The notes beneath the pieces are model-generated. The model was not told the origin of the DNA and ran no database searches. It saw only the letters and a list, made by a program, of their open reading frames with translations. Below are positions 26,117 through 34,545 of a DNA stretch of 64,000 nt, piece by piece (positions within the stretch are counted from its first letter, which is position 1; each line of letters starts with the position of its first letter). The stretch is from contig JAPDKB010000008.1 of NCBI GenBank assembly GCA_029258795.1, positions 80,043-144,042 on the forward strand, given 5' to 3'. The translations under genes and the position numbers were made by a program. The stretch comes from an archaeon (lineage in GTDB: Archaea; EX4484-52; WAPT01).

Positions 26117-27361
26117 TCAGGCGGGACAGGAATAGGCAAGAGCAACATAGTCCCCTGTGGTCACAGGCTGGTTATTTGAATCTGCAAAGGTTATGTCGGT
26201 AAAGGCTGATTCTAATGTTGCGGATAGGGTTGCGCAGTTTCCAACTTTAGTGGTAGAATATATTGCCTCACGTATGCAGTGTTTTGTTGTGGCATCGTAT
26301 ATTGGATGGTCAGCAGGACAGTAAACACAAACATTATCCACATCGTCTTCCTGAATGAAAACTTCTCCAGCTTCAGTGGGTGGGCAGCGGGGTGTTTTGT
26401 AGCACACTTTATCTTCTTTGTCGAATTTCGGATAATCAGATGGGCATTTATAACATTTTCCATTAAGTGCTACATACCCATTTGGGCAGCACCAATATCT
26501 CTCTCCTATGTTCGTGGTAAAACTTCCGTCACAATAATATCCGGACGGACAATAAATATAGAGATAACCAAAAAATGATGGGTCTTCTATTTTAAAACAT
26601 ATTTCCGCACCACTCGGTACACAACCTGGTGCACCACAGGAAGGTGATCGTAAGGCATTTACAATATCAGAAGGGTTCATGTCGTTCCTAGATTTCGTGA
26701 TCCTCGGTACGGGATCTGCCCCTATAATTAGTTTTGTGGGAGGATTGGCTCCAAAATCGCACACCGTTATCTTCACATTACAACCTGCCTTTGGAAGAGA
26801 AAGAGGTATAGTCGATATTCCCGCATTTGAGCCATCATCCTTGAAAATTATCACACCCTGCAACGGCATGCTTCCGCCTGTTGTTCCTCCTGCGGCAAGT
26901 AGATCAGCCGCATCATAACCATCAAGCTTATCGGCATTCAATCCAGTAGATACATCCCCGCTCGCGTCAATTGTCACAGTGCCACCGTTCAAAATCAGGT
27001 TTCCGCTCGAGTCTTCTCGGACGGATGAAGAGGTGAGAGTGTCCGGATCATCCCACTTGGCGAGGAAGTTTGATGTGCCAGAACCATCGATACCGGAGGT
27101 GCCTGCGGGTATTGACGAGCACACCTTACCTGACGCGTCAAAACCAGAAACAAAGCTACCTGTGGGGCACGCGCCCAGTGAGCTCCAGTTGATCACGTTC
27201 GCTGCTATTTTTTCGCCATCAGGGGAGATTGGTTGGCCGTTTCTTGTGAGTATTTCATCTAGGTAGTGGTATACTTGGGAATGAGAAGCGTTTACGATCA
27301 CAACAACGACTGAAAGAATTACGATACTAGAAATGAACAACAAACGATCATATCTCATCAT
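26117..27361 (-). CDS. Secreted Cys-rich surface protein with tail-fibre-like module
   Basis: A 414-residue protein with an N-terminal hydrophobic signal or anchor (LLFISSIVILSVVVVIVNA). The first third has YHYLDEILTRNG and a Ser/Gly-rich module (FLAKWDDPDTLTSSSVRED, GNLILNGGTVTID, LNADKLDGYDAADLL) that is typical of tail-fibre or adhesin stalks. The second half has many Cys (CPSGYYCDG, YWCCPNG, GKCYKCPSD, VYCPADHP), likely disulfide-linked or metal-binding. It is followed on the other side by a signal peptidase and a broken paralogue. A cell-surface adhesin is the best guess. Confidence 0.72.
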   Translation of the reverse strand: MMRYDRLLFISSIVILSVVVVIVNASHSQVYHYLDEILTRNGQPISPDGEKIAANVINWSSLGACPTGSFVSGFDASGKVCSSIPAGTSGIDGSGTSNFLAKWDDPDTLTSSSVREDSSGNLILNGGTVTIDASGDVSTGLNADKLDGYDAADLLAAGGTTGGSMPLQGVIIFKDDGSNAGISTIPLSLPKAGCNVKITVCDFGANPPTKLIIGADPVPRITKSRNDMNPSDIVNALRSPSCGAPGCVPSGAEICFKIEDPSFFGYLYIYCPSGYYCDGSFTTNIGERYWCCPNGYVALNGKCYKCPSDYPKFDKEDKVCYKTPRCPPTEAGEVFIQEDDVDNVCVYCPADHPIYDATTKHCIREAIYSTTKVGNCATLSATLESAFTDITFADSNNQPVTTGDYVALAYSCPA

Positions 27362-27386
27362 GTTGGTTTAATCTTGCTCTGTGAAA

Positions 27387-27974
27387 TTATATATGTTTTT
27401 TCATCTCCCTCCATTCTTCAAAAGTCAGGACTTTCCCCACAATGTGCCCTCTGCTTATGTAGCCAAAGAAGCGGGAATCGAAGGAATCCTCTTCATTCAC
27501 CTCTTCTCCAAGCACCAGAAAGCTGTTGGCAGGAATTTTTCCGTTCTGTAAAGGAATGCTCAAAATCTTCTTTGCTCTCTCCGAGAACACATATGGCTGG
27601 TTGTTGCTGTTCCGGAGCAGGTTTCCGTTCAGGAACAGGTGAACTCCCTCGAATCTCACTTCATCTCCCGGCAAGCCGACAATCCTCTTAACGAAAATCT
27701 CAGTTCTTGTCTTGAACTTTATGGCCACGATATCCCCTCTCCTTACAGGATTGCAGTCATAATAACCACGCAGCAAAACCACTTCCTGTCCGTTCATTAA
27801 AACTGGTTGCAGGGATGTTCCTCTCACCCTGTGTTCCTCAGCCGTCACACAACTCATATTGATGCTTGTCCAGCTATCCGCACTATTTTGTGGCTTTCCG
27901 TGCAGGACGTAAGTAAAGGTAAACCACGCAGTCATAACCAGCAGCAAAATTGCAACGATAATTTTCAATCTCAT
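27387..27974 (-). CDS. Signal peptidase I, bacterial (Ser/Lys) type
   Basis: A 195-residue membrane peptidase with one N-terminal helix (IIVAILLLVMTAWFTF). The nucleophile Ser is in RGTSLQPVL. The general base is Lys in FVKRIVGLPGDEV, as in bacterial LepB; usual archaeal/ER enzymes have His there. The late motif SFDSRFFG is also bacterial-like. It probably processes exported proteins, perhaps the surface proteins on either side. The gene overlaps nothing and has an AT-rich promoter facing the HepT gene. Horizontal transfer is likely. Confidence 0.85.
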   Translation of the reverse strand: MRLKIIVAILLLVMTAWFTFTYVLHGKPQNSADSWTSINMSCVTAEEHRVRGTSLQPVLMNGQEVVLLRGYYDCNPVRRGDIVAIKFKTRTEIFVKRIVGLPGDEVRFEGVHLFLNGNLLRNSNNQPYVFSERAKKILSIPLQNGKIPANSFLVLGEEVNEEDSFDSRFFGYISRGHIVGKVLTFEEWREMKKHI

Positions 27975-28019
27975 TGTTTTGAAATAGCGGGTTAAAACGA
28001 TAAAAAAGTTGTCAACCAG

Positions 28020-28460
28020 ATGAGTTCCATGATGGATGTTAAAAGGAAAAAGCGGTATGAGCAGAAACTCGACGAGCTTATCGACAGGCTGGAGTTCATA
28101 CAGGAAAACCTGCCAGCCAAGAGAGAATTTCTGGAAAACAGGATAATCAGGAAAGCACTCTACAAAGAGTTTCAGGAAGCCGTGGAGATCGTTTCTGATA
28201 TAGCAGCCATGATGGTGAAGGATAACGGGAAACTTGTGAAGGATGACTACTCAAACCTGGAAGCTTCGGCCAAAATTTTGGGACTGAAGGGAACAACGGT
28301 TGAACTCCTGAAGCGTGCTCACGGCTTGAGAAATGTGCTCGTGCACGAGTACAACGGTATAGTGGATGAGATGGCCTATGATGCTATAAGGGAAGTTTTA
28401 CCTGCAATTGAGACATTTTTCAAAAGGGTGGAAGAATGGTTGAGGAGCTGGAAAAGCTGA
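28020..28460 (+). CDS. hepT: HepT-like toxin (HEPN family)
   Basis: A 146-residue all-helical HEPN protein. It has the RNase motif Rx4HxY as RNVLVHEY near residue 109, and a preceding acidic helix. HepT is the toxin of the HepT/MntA pair, whose partner AMPylates the Tyr of this motif. ATG codons at 28020, 28029 and 28032 are all in frame; the exact start is uncertain. The stop lies 25 bases inside the next gene, so the pair is co-translated. Confidence 0.88.
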   Translation: MSSMMDVKRKKRYEQKLDELIDRLEFIQENLPAKREFLENRIIRKALYKEFQEAVEIVSDIAAMMVKDNGKLVKDDYSNLEASAKILGLKGTTVELLKRAHGLRNVLVHEYNGIVDEMAYDAIREVLPAIETFFKRVEEWLRSWKS

Positions 28461-28825
28461 AGGAGAAAATTGCAAATGACTTCTCGTTCCTGCTGAACGA
28501 TGTGCTGGGCGTAATCCTTTTCGGTTCGGTCGTGATGAACAAGAGCACACCCCGCTCCGATATAGATGTGTGTGTGGTCGTCGGCACAACATCCAAAAGT
28601 GAGGTCAAGAGGATATTCGATAACATTCTCAGCTCTGGTGTCACGCAGCGATACGATGTGAAAATATTTGAAATGCTTCCGCTCCACCTGAAAGGAGAAG
28701 TGCTGGAGAATGGAGTAATTGTTGCAAGCAAGGATGAGAGAGAACTGAGCTACTACCTCCATAAGTACAGAAAGATGTGGCAGGATCATGAAATCAAGAT
28801 GAAGAAGCTCGGAATAAAACCATGA
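28436..28825 (+). CDS. mntA: MntA-like nucleotidyltransferase antitoxin
   Basis: A 129-residue minimal nucleotidyltransferase. The catalytic GS...DxD motif is FGSVVMNKSTPRSDIDV. The C-terminal part is helical and basic. It is the expected antitoxin that modifies and silences the HEPN toxin encoded just upstream, with a 25-base overlap. The pair lies in the region of surface genes and a pseudogene, a common place for mobile defence modules. Confidence 0.88.
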   Translation: MVEELEKLKEKIANDFSFLLNDVLGVILFGSVVMNKSTPRSDIDVCVVVGTTSKSEVKRIFDNILSSGVTQRYDVKIFEMLPLHLKGEVLENGVIVASKDERELSYYLHKYRKMWQDHEIKMKKLGIKP

Positions 28826-28849
28826 AAGAAATCCCACATGATAATTTTT

Positions 28850-29750
28850 TTAGCGATACCAGCAATACACTGTATGATACACACTTTCTGTTGCTGCACT
28901 AGAACACGACCGCTGAAATTCTATGTTTCTGGTGCTCGGATCCACAAAAAGTGTGAACACGTAAAAACCCCAGCCGTAACAATATTCCTGTGTGTCCACT
29001 TTATTCACATAAGTGAATCCGTTACCTGAAAAAGTAATCAGATCAGTAGCCGAAAAGATAACGTATTTCCCACACTTGATGTGAAGAGTACAACTGCTAC
29101 CATCATTAGCCGTTGTAGTATAAATGAACAATCCCGTTCCAGCACCAGGGTTAATACAGCAAATTAGTTGTTTTGCAGCCGAAGGTAACGCCCCAATGAC
29201 CTTTGTTCCTGTTTCAGTTCCGCTAAAACTTGCACTCCCAAGAAGTTTCCATGGAGTCGATACATCGGCAAATGGATGATCGTAACAGGAGGTTGCTGGA
29301 GTTCCAGCAGCAAGCAAGTCACTTGCCTCATACCCATCAAGCTTGTCGGCATTTAAGCCAGAAGAAATCCCTCCGCTTGAATTTATTGTTACAGTGCCGC
29401 CGTTTAAAATCAGGTTTCCTTCTGAGTCCTCTCGAACGGATGAAGATATCAGCGTATCTGAATCACTCCATTTAGCCATGAAGTTTGAAGTGCCTGAGCC
29501 ATCAACCGGTGGGAGGGAGCCATATTTTGCCCTGCGAATTAAATCCGGATACGAAGCTTCCGGAGGGGCATGTGCCTAAAGAGCTCCAGTTGATCACGCT
29601 TGAAGTTATTGTTTCTCCGTTGGCGGAGATGGGTTTTCCGCTTTTTGTTATTATTTCGTCGAGGTAGTGGTAGACTTAGGGGTGGGAGAAGTTTGTGACA
29701 GCCATGACAGTAAGTGCTGTAGCTAATATCCACATTAACGTTTTTTTCAT
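28850..29750 (-). pseudogene. Broken paralogue of the tail-fibre-like surface protein
   Basis: Reading from ATG 29750, the protein has a signal-like start, but codon 25 is TAA where the intact paralogue at 26117-27361 has CAA (before VYHYLDEI). The frame then continues with the same features (WSSLGTCPSGSFVSGF) and breaks by a frameshift around 29500-29540, after which GTSNFMAKW and the stalk module continue in another frame and run to 28850. The C-terminal domain differs from the paralogue. The promoter (attatataac, about 25-30 nt upstream) is intact. Two independent lesions make a sequencing error alone unlikely. Confidence 0.8.
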
Positions 29751-29808
29751 GATCTTTTTCCTGAGTTAGAAAGTTATATAATTTACGTCCCGGGTACGAT
29801 GCAAAATT

Positions 29809-31362
29809 TCACTTTTCCTTCAACCCCTCCTCCGTTACCTCTCCCACCACATCATCCTCCAGCTTTTTGCCTGTTTTCTTCTCCCACTCCTCCACGCTCA
29901 TACCGTACTGTTCGTTTATCTTATCCCTGTAAACCTCGGGGAACACGTTGTAAGTACAGAATGGGATTATCCTGCCGTCGGGAGTGGCATAATGAATGCA
30001 GCACCTCTTGACACGCTCTATATCATAGTTGTAGGGATCCTGAAAGTGCATCATACCTATGAAAAGGGCTTTCCAGTGGAACTCTCCCAAGCTGGAGTAG
30101 TCAGCGTTCCTGAAAATATCGGTCAGTATCTTCTTTATATCCATCCCTTTCGGCGCTTTCTCCTGATCAACAACTTTATTCAGCCCCGCTATCAGCTTGG
30201 CAAGAGCTTTGGCTTTTCCTATCTTACTCTGCAAATTCTCCTGAGCCATTGAGTTGAGCAGGGTGATGAAGCCCGGCACATCTATGAAATCAGTTATGGG
30301 TATAATGCCACGTGAATCATCAAGGAAAATGTATGTAGCCATACCGCAGTGTGGATGGGTGGTGAACTCAACCTGAGGCGCTCCTTTCACAGCTTCGACA
30401 AATCTTGAGACGGGCACTACCGTTGGTACGGGATAGAAGGCATTGGCTGGAATCTTTCCGTTTGTTTGTTCTTCAATCCCATGAATGACATCGGGAATTG
30501 TGATGCGCATCTTCTCCCTCATCTTTGCGGGCATGCTCCCCACGAACGAAACGGGCTGGAAGTTCACACCTCTAACTATGTCTATGTTCTTAACGGCAAA
30601 CTCGATTATCGCCCCGAGCTCGTGATCGTTAACTCCTTTTATCACAGTTGGTACAAGCACCACAGGCATCTTCGCATCTCTCAGAGCATCAAGAATGGCG
30701 GGAATGTATTTGTGGTTTTTGGGGTTTGTCTTTTCAGTCACACCGTCAAAGCTCAGATAAACCACGTTAACTCCAGCCTTCCTGAACTCTTTTGCAAGTT
30801 CTGGTTCTCTCGCAAATCTCAAGCCATTCGTGTTTAGCTGGATGTGAGAAAAGCCAAGCTTTTTGGCTTCCTTAACGATCTCTATCATATCATCTCTCAT
30901 CAAAGGTTCTCCGCCCGTGAACTGAACAGCTGGAGTTGGCACTGGTTTGTTTGACCTCAGAACCTTCAGCATGTCCACTATAACCTCAAAATCGGGCTCG
31001 TAAACATAGCCCTGCGCTCCTGCATTTGCGAAACAGTACCAGCATCTCAGGTCACAGCGGTTGGTCACGAACACATTCGCAAGTACCGTGTGGCTTTTGT
31101 GGAAGTTGCACAGTCCGCACGCCCAGGGGCATGCATCCTCACTCGAAGCTTTTATCTTCGGATTTTCCACTCCTCTTCCATCGTTAGCATACTTCTTTGC
31201 CTGCAGGTACATGTAGTAGTCGCTCCAGTAAACTTCCTTGAACTCGCCGTGTTCCTCACATCTCTTTATTATGTAAACTTTACCCCCTTCCTCAACTATA
31301 TCGGCTGAAAGAACACGTTTGCATTCCGGACATACCGACTTGGTCTTGCCTATAATCCGCAT
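29809..31362 (-). CDS. tes: Radical SAM tetraether lipid synthase (Tes) homologue
   Basis: A 517-residue radical SAM enzyme. The cluster motif is NRCDLRCWYC (Cx3Cx2C), followed by VQFTGGEPLMRDD and QLNTNGLRF. N-terminal Cys (CPECKRV, RCEEHGE) suggest a rubredoxin-like site, and CPWACGLC a further cluster. This is the architecture of MJ0619/Tes, which couples two archaeol tails to make membrane-spanning tetraether lipids (GDGT). By inference the host makes monolayer membranes. It stands alone, with an intergenic gap of about 60 nt to the aEF1B gene. Confidence 0.85.
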   Translation of the reverse strand: MRIIGKTKSVCPECKRVLSADIVEEGGKVYIIKRCEEHGEFKEVYWSDYYMYLQAKKYANDGRGVENPKIKASSEDACPWACGLCNFHKSHTVLANVFVTNRCDLRCWYCFANAGAQGYVYEPDFEVIVDMLKVLRSNKPVPTPAVQFTGGEPLMRDDMIEIVKEAKKLGFSHIQLNTNGLRFAREPELAKEFRKAGVNVVYLSFDGVTEKTNPKNHKYIPAILDALRDAKMPVVLVPTVIKGVNDHELGAIIEFAVKNIDIVRGVNFQPVSFVGSMPAKMREKMRITIPDVIHGIEEQTNGKIPANAFYPVPTVVPVSRFVEAVKGAPQVEFTTHPHCGMATYIFLDDSRGIIPITDFIDVPGFITLLNSMAQENLQSKIGKAKALAKLIAGLNKVVDQEKAPKGMDIKKILTDIFRNADYSSLGEFHWKALFIGMMHFQDPYNYDIERVKRCCIHYATPDGRIIPFCTYNVFPEVYRDKINEQYGMSVEEWEKKTGKKLEDDVVGEVTEEGLKEK

Positions 31363-31426
31363 GGTATCACAGCGTTATTTAATGTGCAGGAAATCTTTAA
31401 GTAATTTCCGATAAAGGCAAAAGCCG

Positions 31427-31687
31427 TTATATAAGGGTCACACTTATGGTTTCCACATCACCCGCTCCTTCTATGGATTTCAGCTTTTCCTCGAGTTTTT
31501 CCACCACGCCACCCTCATCAGCAACCAAAAACACAGCTTCTATGGCTTTCAAACCAAACGCGACAGGCACGACTTTTATGTCCTTAAGTTCAAGACCCAT
31601 CCCCTCGATTTCATTCTTTATTTTGTCAACATCCACCTCGACGCTCTCCGGCATTATCCTCATACTCACTGCCACTTTCCTGCCCAT
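31427..31687 (-). CDS. ef1b: Translation elongation factor 1-beta (aEF1B)
   Basis: An 86-residue guanine-nucleotide exchange factor for aEF1A. It has the small ferredoxin-like fold and typical phrases KVAVSMRIMPES, GLKAIEAVFLVAD and GAGDVETISVTLI. Length is normal. GAGGTG precedes the ATG. It follows a zinc-ribbon protein gene with a gap of 25 bases, an arrangement common in archaea. Confidence 0.95.
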   Translation of the reverse strand: MGRKVAVSMRIMPESVEVDVDKIKNEIEGMGLELKDIKVVPVAFGLKAIEAVFLVADEGGVVEKLEEKLKSIEGAGDVETISVTLI

Positions 31688-31712
31688 ATCTCACACCTCT
31701 ACCCTGTTTAAT

Positions 31713-31892
31713 TCACGGCCCCACAAAACCGCACGCGGGACATTTATATTCGTTAACAAGAACCTTGCACTTCTCGCATCTGATTATCTTTGCCTCTCCG
31801 CAGGACGGACATGGAAATTCCACAAAATTTTCACCTGCTCCTATAACACCATTACACGATGTGCAGCGCTTTATCGTCATTTCCTTCGCCAT
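31713..31892 (-). CDS. Zinc-ribbon protein (HVO_2753-like), 59 aa
   Basis: A 59-residue protein with four CxxC pairs: RCTSCNG, PCPSCGE, RCEKCKV and KCPACGFVGP. Small proteins of this kind precede aEF1B in many archaea. Zinc binding is very likely; the function is unknown, possibly translation-related. GAGGTGA lies just upstream of the ATG at 31892, and a TATA box (gtttataaat) about 65-75 nt upstream serves this gene and aEF1B. Confidence 0.85.
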   Translation of the reverse strand: MAKEMTIKRCTSCNGVIGAGENFVEFPCPSCGEAKIIRCEKCKVLVNEYKCPACGFVGP

Positions 31893-32003
31893 TTCGATTC
31901 ACCTCGCTAAGCATGATGCGAAAAAGGACAACTAATTTAACAGGGGGAAAATTTATAAACATTTTTAGCTTTTCTCCAAAAAGAAGTTGTAAGAGAAATT
32001 GGT

Positions 32004-32103
32004 GGACCCGTAGTTTAGCCTGGACAGAATGGAGGCTTGCGGAGCCTCTGACCCGGGTTCAAAAGAACTGTGTTATCTCGTTCTGAAAATCCCGGCGGGT
32101 CCG
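32004..32103 (+). tRNA. tRNA-Arg (GCG) with a 26-nt intron in the T-loop
   Basis: Acceptor GGACCCG (32004-32010) pairs with CGGGTCC (32096-32102), and G73 plus an encoded CCA follow (to 32106). D stem GTTT/GAAT, anticodon stem GAGGC/GCCTC with loop TTGCGGA, so the anticodon is GCG (32039-32041). The T stem CCGGG (32053-32057) and CCCGG (32091-32095) enclose TTCAAA then T only if bases 32064-32089 are removed. The intron holds AGAAC...GTTCT that can pair beside the splice sites. A run of A at each end makes the exact joints uncertain by one or two bases. Confidence 0.88.
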
Positions 32104-32188
32104 CCACCGCGCTTTTTTCAAAATTGTGCCATTGGGAGCCATCACTTATATATATTTTTAAGAACTCAAACAATAATGAGGTGATGGC

Positions 32189-32908
32189 TTGCCCGAAAAA
32201 AACAAGCTTGATGATGTTGAGATCAACAGATTGAAAGCCATCGTTGGAATGGGGGATAAATCTTCTTCTCAAGACGATGCCGGAAAGCTCGCTGAAGCAC
32301 TTGAGAAGCTCGAGGGAGAGAAGAAAAAGCTTGAAGAGTTGAGGAAAAGTGTTGTGGCTACAAATGCTCCTCCCAAACCCCAGCGGGAAGTAAAAGAGAG
32401 TGCAGCTAGAATAGAGAGTGCTGCCAAAAAAGAGGAAAGTGCGGAGAAAAAAGTAAGGAGGGACGATGTTAAGCTGAGAGAGAGTGCAAAGAAGCTCGTG
32501 GAAAAGCTCAAAGAAAGTGGGAAAGTTGCTGAAAGAATTCAAACATCTGATGCTGGGCTGAGGATCGGTGGGGTGAAAAAATCCAATAAGGATCTTTTTG
32601 TCAAGATAGATGAGCATAGGGAAATAGCGGAGCAGCTTATCCTTGCAAAGGAAGCGATAAAGGAAATAGCGGAAACAGTGGAGCTTCTTGCCAAAGCCGA
32701 GTCGATAAAGGAGGAAGCGATAAAGAGGTTGGAGGAAAGCTTGGATAAGATAGATCATGCCTGGAAAAGGGCGCTTGAGCTTCTGGAGGAGGGAGACAAA
32801 ACCTACCCCGAATATTATGATGAGAGCAGCACGATTAAGGGAGATGAGTACTACCAGCTCAAGGTGGAGCTGGAAAGGTTAAGGAAAATCCTGGAAAAGA
32901 TAAAGTGA
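32189..32908 (+). CDS. Coiled-coil protein
   Basis: A 239-residue, highly charged helical protein (Lys and Glu make up about a third). Two long coiled-coil segments (about 25-60 and 135-200) flank a Pro/Ala-rich linker. No enzyme motif is seen. It starts with TTG at 32189 preceded by GAGGTGAT, and tatatatattttt lies about 30-45 nt upstream. It lies between two tRNA genes. Function unknown. Confidence 0.7.
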   Translation: MPEKNKLDDVEINRLKAIVGMGDKSSSQDDAGKLAEALEKLEGEKKKLEELRKSVVATNAPPKPQREVKESAARIESAAKKEESAEKKVRRDDVKLRESAKKLVEKLKESGKVAERIQTSDAGLRIGGVKKSNKDLFVKIDEHREIAEQLILAKEAIKEIAETVELLAKAESIKEEAIKRLEESLDKIDHAWKRALELLEEGDKTYPEYYDESSTIKGDEYYQLKVELERLRKILEKIK

Positions 32909-32997
32909 AATTAAAGATGGTGAGTAAGGATTGTTGTTCCTTCTGTGCTTTTCATCAAAACTTTAAAAATTAAGCCATGAAAATAATTCTGTTCTGT

Positions 32998-33185
32998 GCG
33001 GGGGTTGCCGAGCCTGGTCAAAGGCGCGGGACTCAAGGGCGCAGGGCTCTTGAGTGATGAGCCAACACGGCAATGATATGATGTGCTGAGTTATCCCGTG
33101 GCTCAGTGCCTTCGTGGGTTCGAATGCTGCGGAGAAAGCTGAATAATTGCTGGAGGCTTCGCAGCTGAAAGTCCCACCCCCCGCA
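32998..33185 (+). tRNA. tRNA-Leu (CAA) with two introns
   Basis: Acceptor GCGGGGG/CCCCCGC (32998-33004, 33178-33184), A73 and encoded CCA. The anticodon stem CGGGA (33027-33031) and TCCCG (33094-33098) encloses CT-CAA-G with a 55-nt intron (33038-33092) at 37/38; the intron has CTTGAG, which can pair with CTCAAG around the anticodon. The long variable arm TGGCTCAGTGCCTTC identifies class II. The T stem GTGGG (33114-33118) pairs with CCCAC (33173-33177), and a 47-nt intron (33125-33171) splits the T-loop as TTCGAA + T. It carries GCTGCG/CGCAGC. Mature length is about 86. Confidence 0.9.
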
Positions 33186-33246
33186 CCACACCTTATCTCC
33201 GCTTTTTCTTATGTTTGGATTTTTGGACTCTCGAGATACCCACAGT

Positions 33247-33256
33247 CATTTAAAGC
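33247..33256 (+). promoter_or_regulatory. TATA-like element of hxlAB
   Basis: The element catttaaagc ends about 20 nt before the GTG at 33277. That distance supports a leaderless start there rather than at the ATG at 33211, which lies upstream of the element. Confidence 0.5.
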
Positions 33257-33276
33257 TTACTACCTCAACAATCCTC

Positions 33277-33906
33277 GTGCGGTTGCAGGTTGCGCTTGAT
33301 TTTGTGAAGCTGGAAGATGCTTTGAAAGTTGCCAGTGCTGTTTCTCCATACGTGGATATCCTGGAGGCGGGTACTCCCCTTATAAAAGCTGAGGGGATGA
33401 AGGCGGTAAGAGAGCTATCACAGCTTGGTCTGCCTGTCATGGCGGACATGAAAACAATGGACACTGGCTATCTGGAAGTTGAGCTTGCAGCAGTCAATGA
33501 TGCCAAAATAGTTAGCGTTATGGGCTTAGCGGATGATGCCACCATAGCTTCGGCAATGGAAGCCGCAAGGGATTACGGTGTTGAAATCATGGTGGATATG
33601 ATGAATGCAATAAGTGAGGAAAACATAAAACGCGTCGCAGGTTTCAGACCGAATTATTTGCTGGTGCATGTTGGGATAGACCAGCAGGAAGCCGGAAAGA
33701 GCACGCTTGAACAGTTTGAGAAGATGGTGATGCTAGCTGGTAAGGATGTTAATTTTGCTGTTGCCGGCGGGCTGGATGAAGATGAGATAAAGAAACTTCC
33801 GAAAACCGAGAGGCTGGAAATTGTGGTGGTTGGCGGAGCGATAATAAGGAGGGAAAACCCCGCAGAGAGGGCAAAGATAATCTCGGATGTGGTGAAAAGC
33901 ATATGA
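33277..33906 (+). CDS. hxlA: 3-hexulose-6-phosphate synthase
   Basis: A 209-residue (beta/alpha)8 enzyme of the OMP-decarboxylase superfamily that links formaldehyde with ribulose 5-phosphate, or runs in reverse to supply pentose. Motifs: LQVALDFVKLEDALKVA at the start, VDILEAGTPLIKAEG, VMADMKTMDTGYLE (metal and phosphate site), and AVAGGLDEDEI. The frame opens at ATG 33211, but the family begins at LQVALDF, so GTG 33277 is chosen, matched by a TATA element. In archaea lacking the oxidative pentose pathway this gives ribose. hxlB overlaps by 4 bases. Confidence 0.9.
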   Translation: MRLQVALDFVKLEDALKVASAVSPYVDILEAGTPLIKAEGMKAVRELSQLGLPVMADMKTMDTGYLEVELAAVNDAKIVSVMGLADDATIASAMEAARDYGVEIMVDMMNAISEENIKRVAGFRPNYLLVHVGIDQQEAGKSTLEQFEKMVMLAGKDVNFAVAGGLDEDEIKKLPKTERLEIVVVGGAIIRRENPAERAKIISDVVKSI

Positions 33907-34502
33907 AGGTTTATAGGGTGGCTAGGGATTACCTTCTCAAGAGCATAGAGAAAAATCTGCGCAATGTGGATGAGGGCGCTGTCAACAAGTTTATAGAGCT
34001 GCTTGAGAAGGCGAAGACGGAGGGGAGGCGTGTCTTTCTCATCGGAGCTGGGAGAAGCGGTCTGGTGGCAAAGGCAGTGGGGATGAGACTGGTGCATCTG
34101 GATATTGAGGCTTATGTTGTTGGGGAGACCATCACAAGACCCCTGCACAAAGGAGATATCGTCATTGCGATATCGGGATCAGGGGAGACGACTTCTGTTG
34201 CTTCAGTTGTTAAGAAGGCAAGGGAGCTTGGGGGTGTTGTGGTTGCGATAACCTCAAAGCCATCATCCACCATAGGAAAACTTGCGGACATCATGATAAA
34301 GCTTGAAAGTAAAAGGCCGGAGGATGATGAATCCAACTATCTTGTGAGGCAGATAGAGGAAAGGAAAGCTCCGATCTCACCGCTTGGAACTCTTTTTGAG
34401 CTTTCAGCACTCATTTTCCTTGACAGCATGATAAGCGAGCTTGGGGCCAGACTTGAGATGGATGAGGAGGATATGAGAAAGAGGCACACGAACATAGAGT
34501 AA
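33903..34502 (+). CDS. hxlB: 6-phospho-3-hexuloisomerase
   Basis: A 199-residue SIS-domain isomerase that interconverts hexulose 6-phosphate and fructose 6-phosphate. GAGRSGLVAKAVGMRL (sugar phosphate binding), ISGSGETTS and PLGTLFELSALIFLDSM are the usual motifs. It overlaps the hxlA stop (ATGA), so both are made together. The pair forms the reverse RuMP route to ribulose 5-phosphate. Confidence 0.94.
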   Translation: MKVYRVARDYLLKSIEKNLRNVDEGAVNKFIELLEKAKTEGRRVFLIGAGRSGLVAKAVGMRLVHLDIEAYVVGETITRPLHKGDIVIAISGSGETTSVASVVKKARELGGVVVAITSKPSSTIGKLADIMIKLESKRPEDDESNYLVRQIEERKAPISPLGTLFELSALIFLDSMISELGARLEMDEEDMRKRHTNIE

Positions 34503-34545
34503 CGGTTTAAGCTTTTACCCTAGTCAGTTCTGTAAATTTAATTGT

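Noticed and set aside
29676-29678. In-frame stop in the surface paralogue as recoding (for example pyrrolysine)
   Set aside because: The codon is TAA, not TAG, and a frameshift follows downstream; decay explains both.
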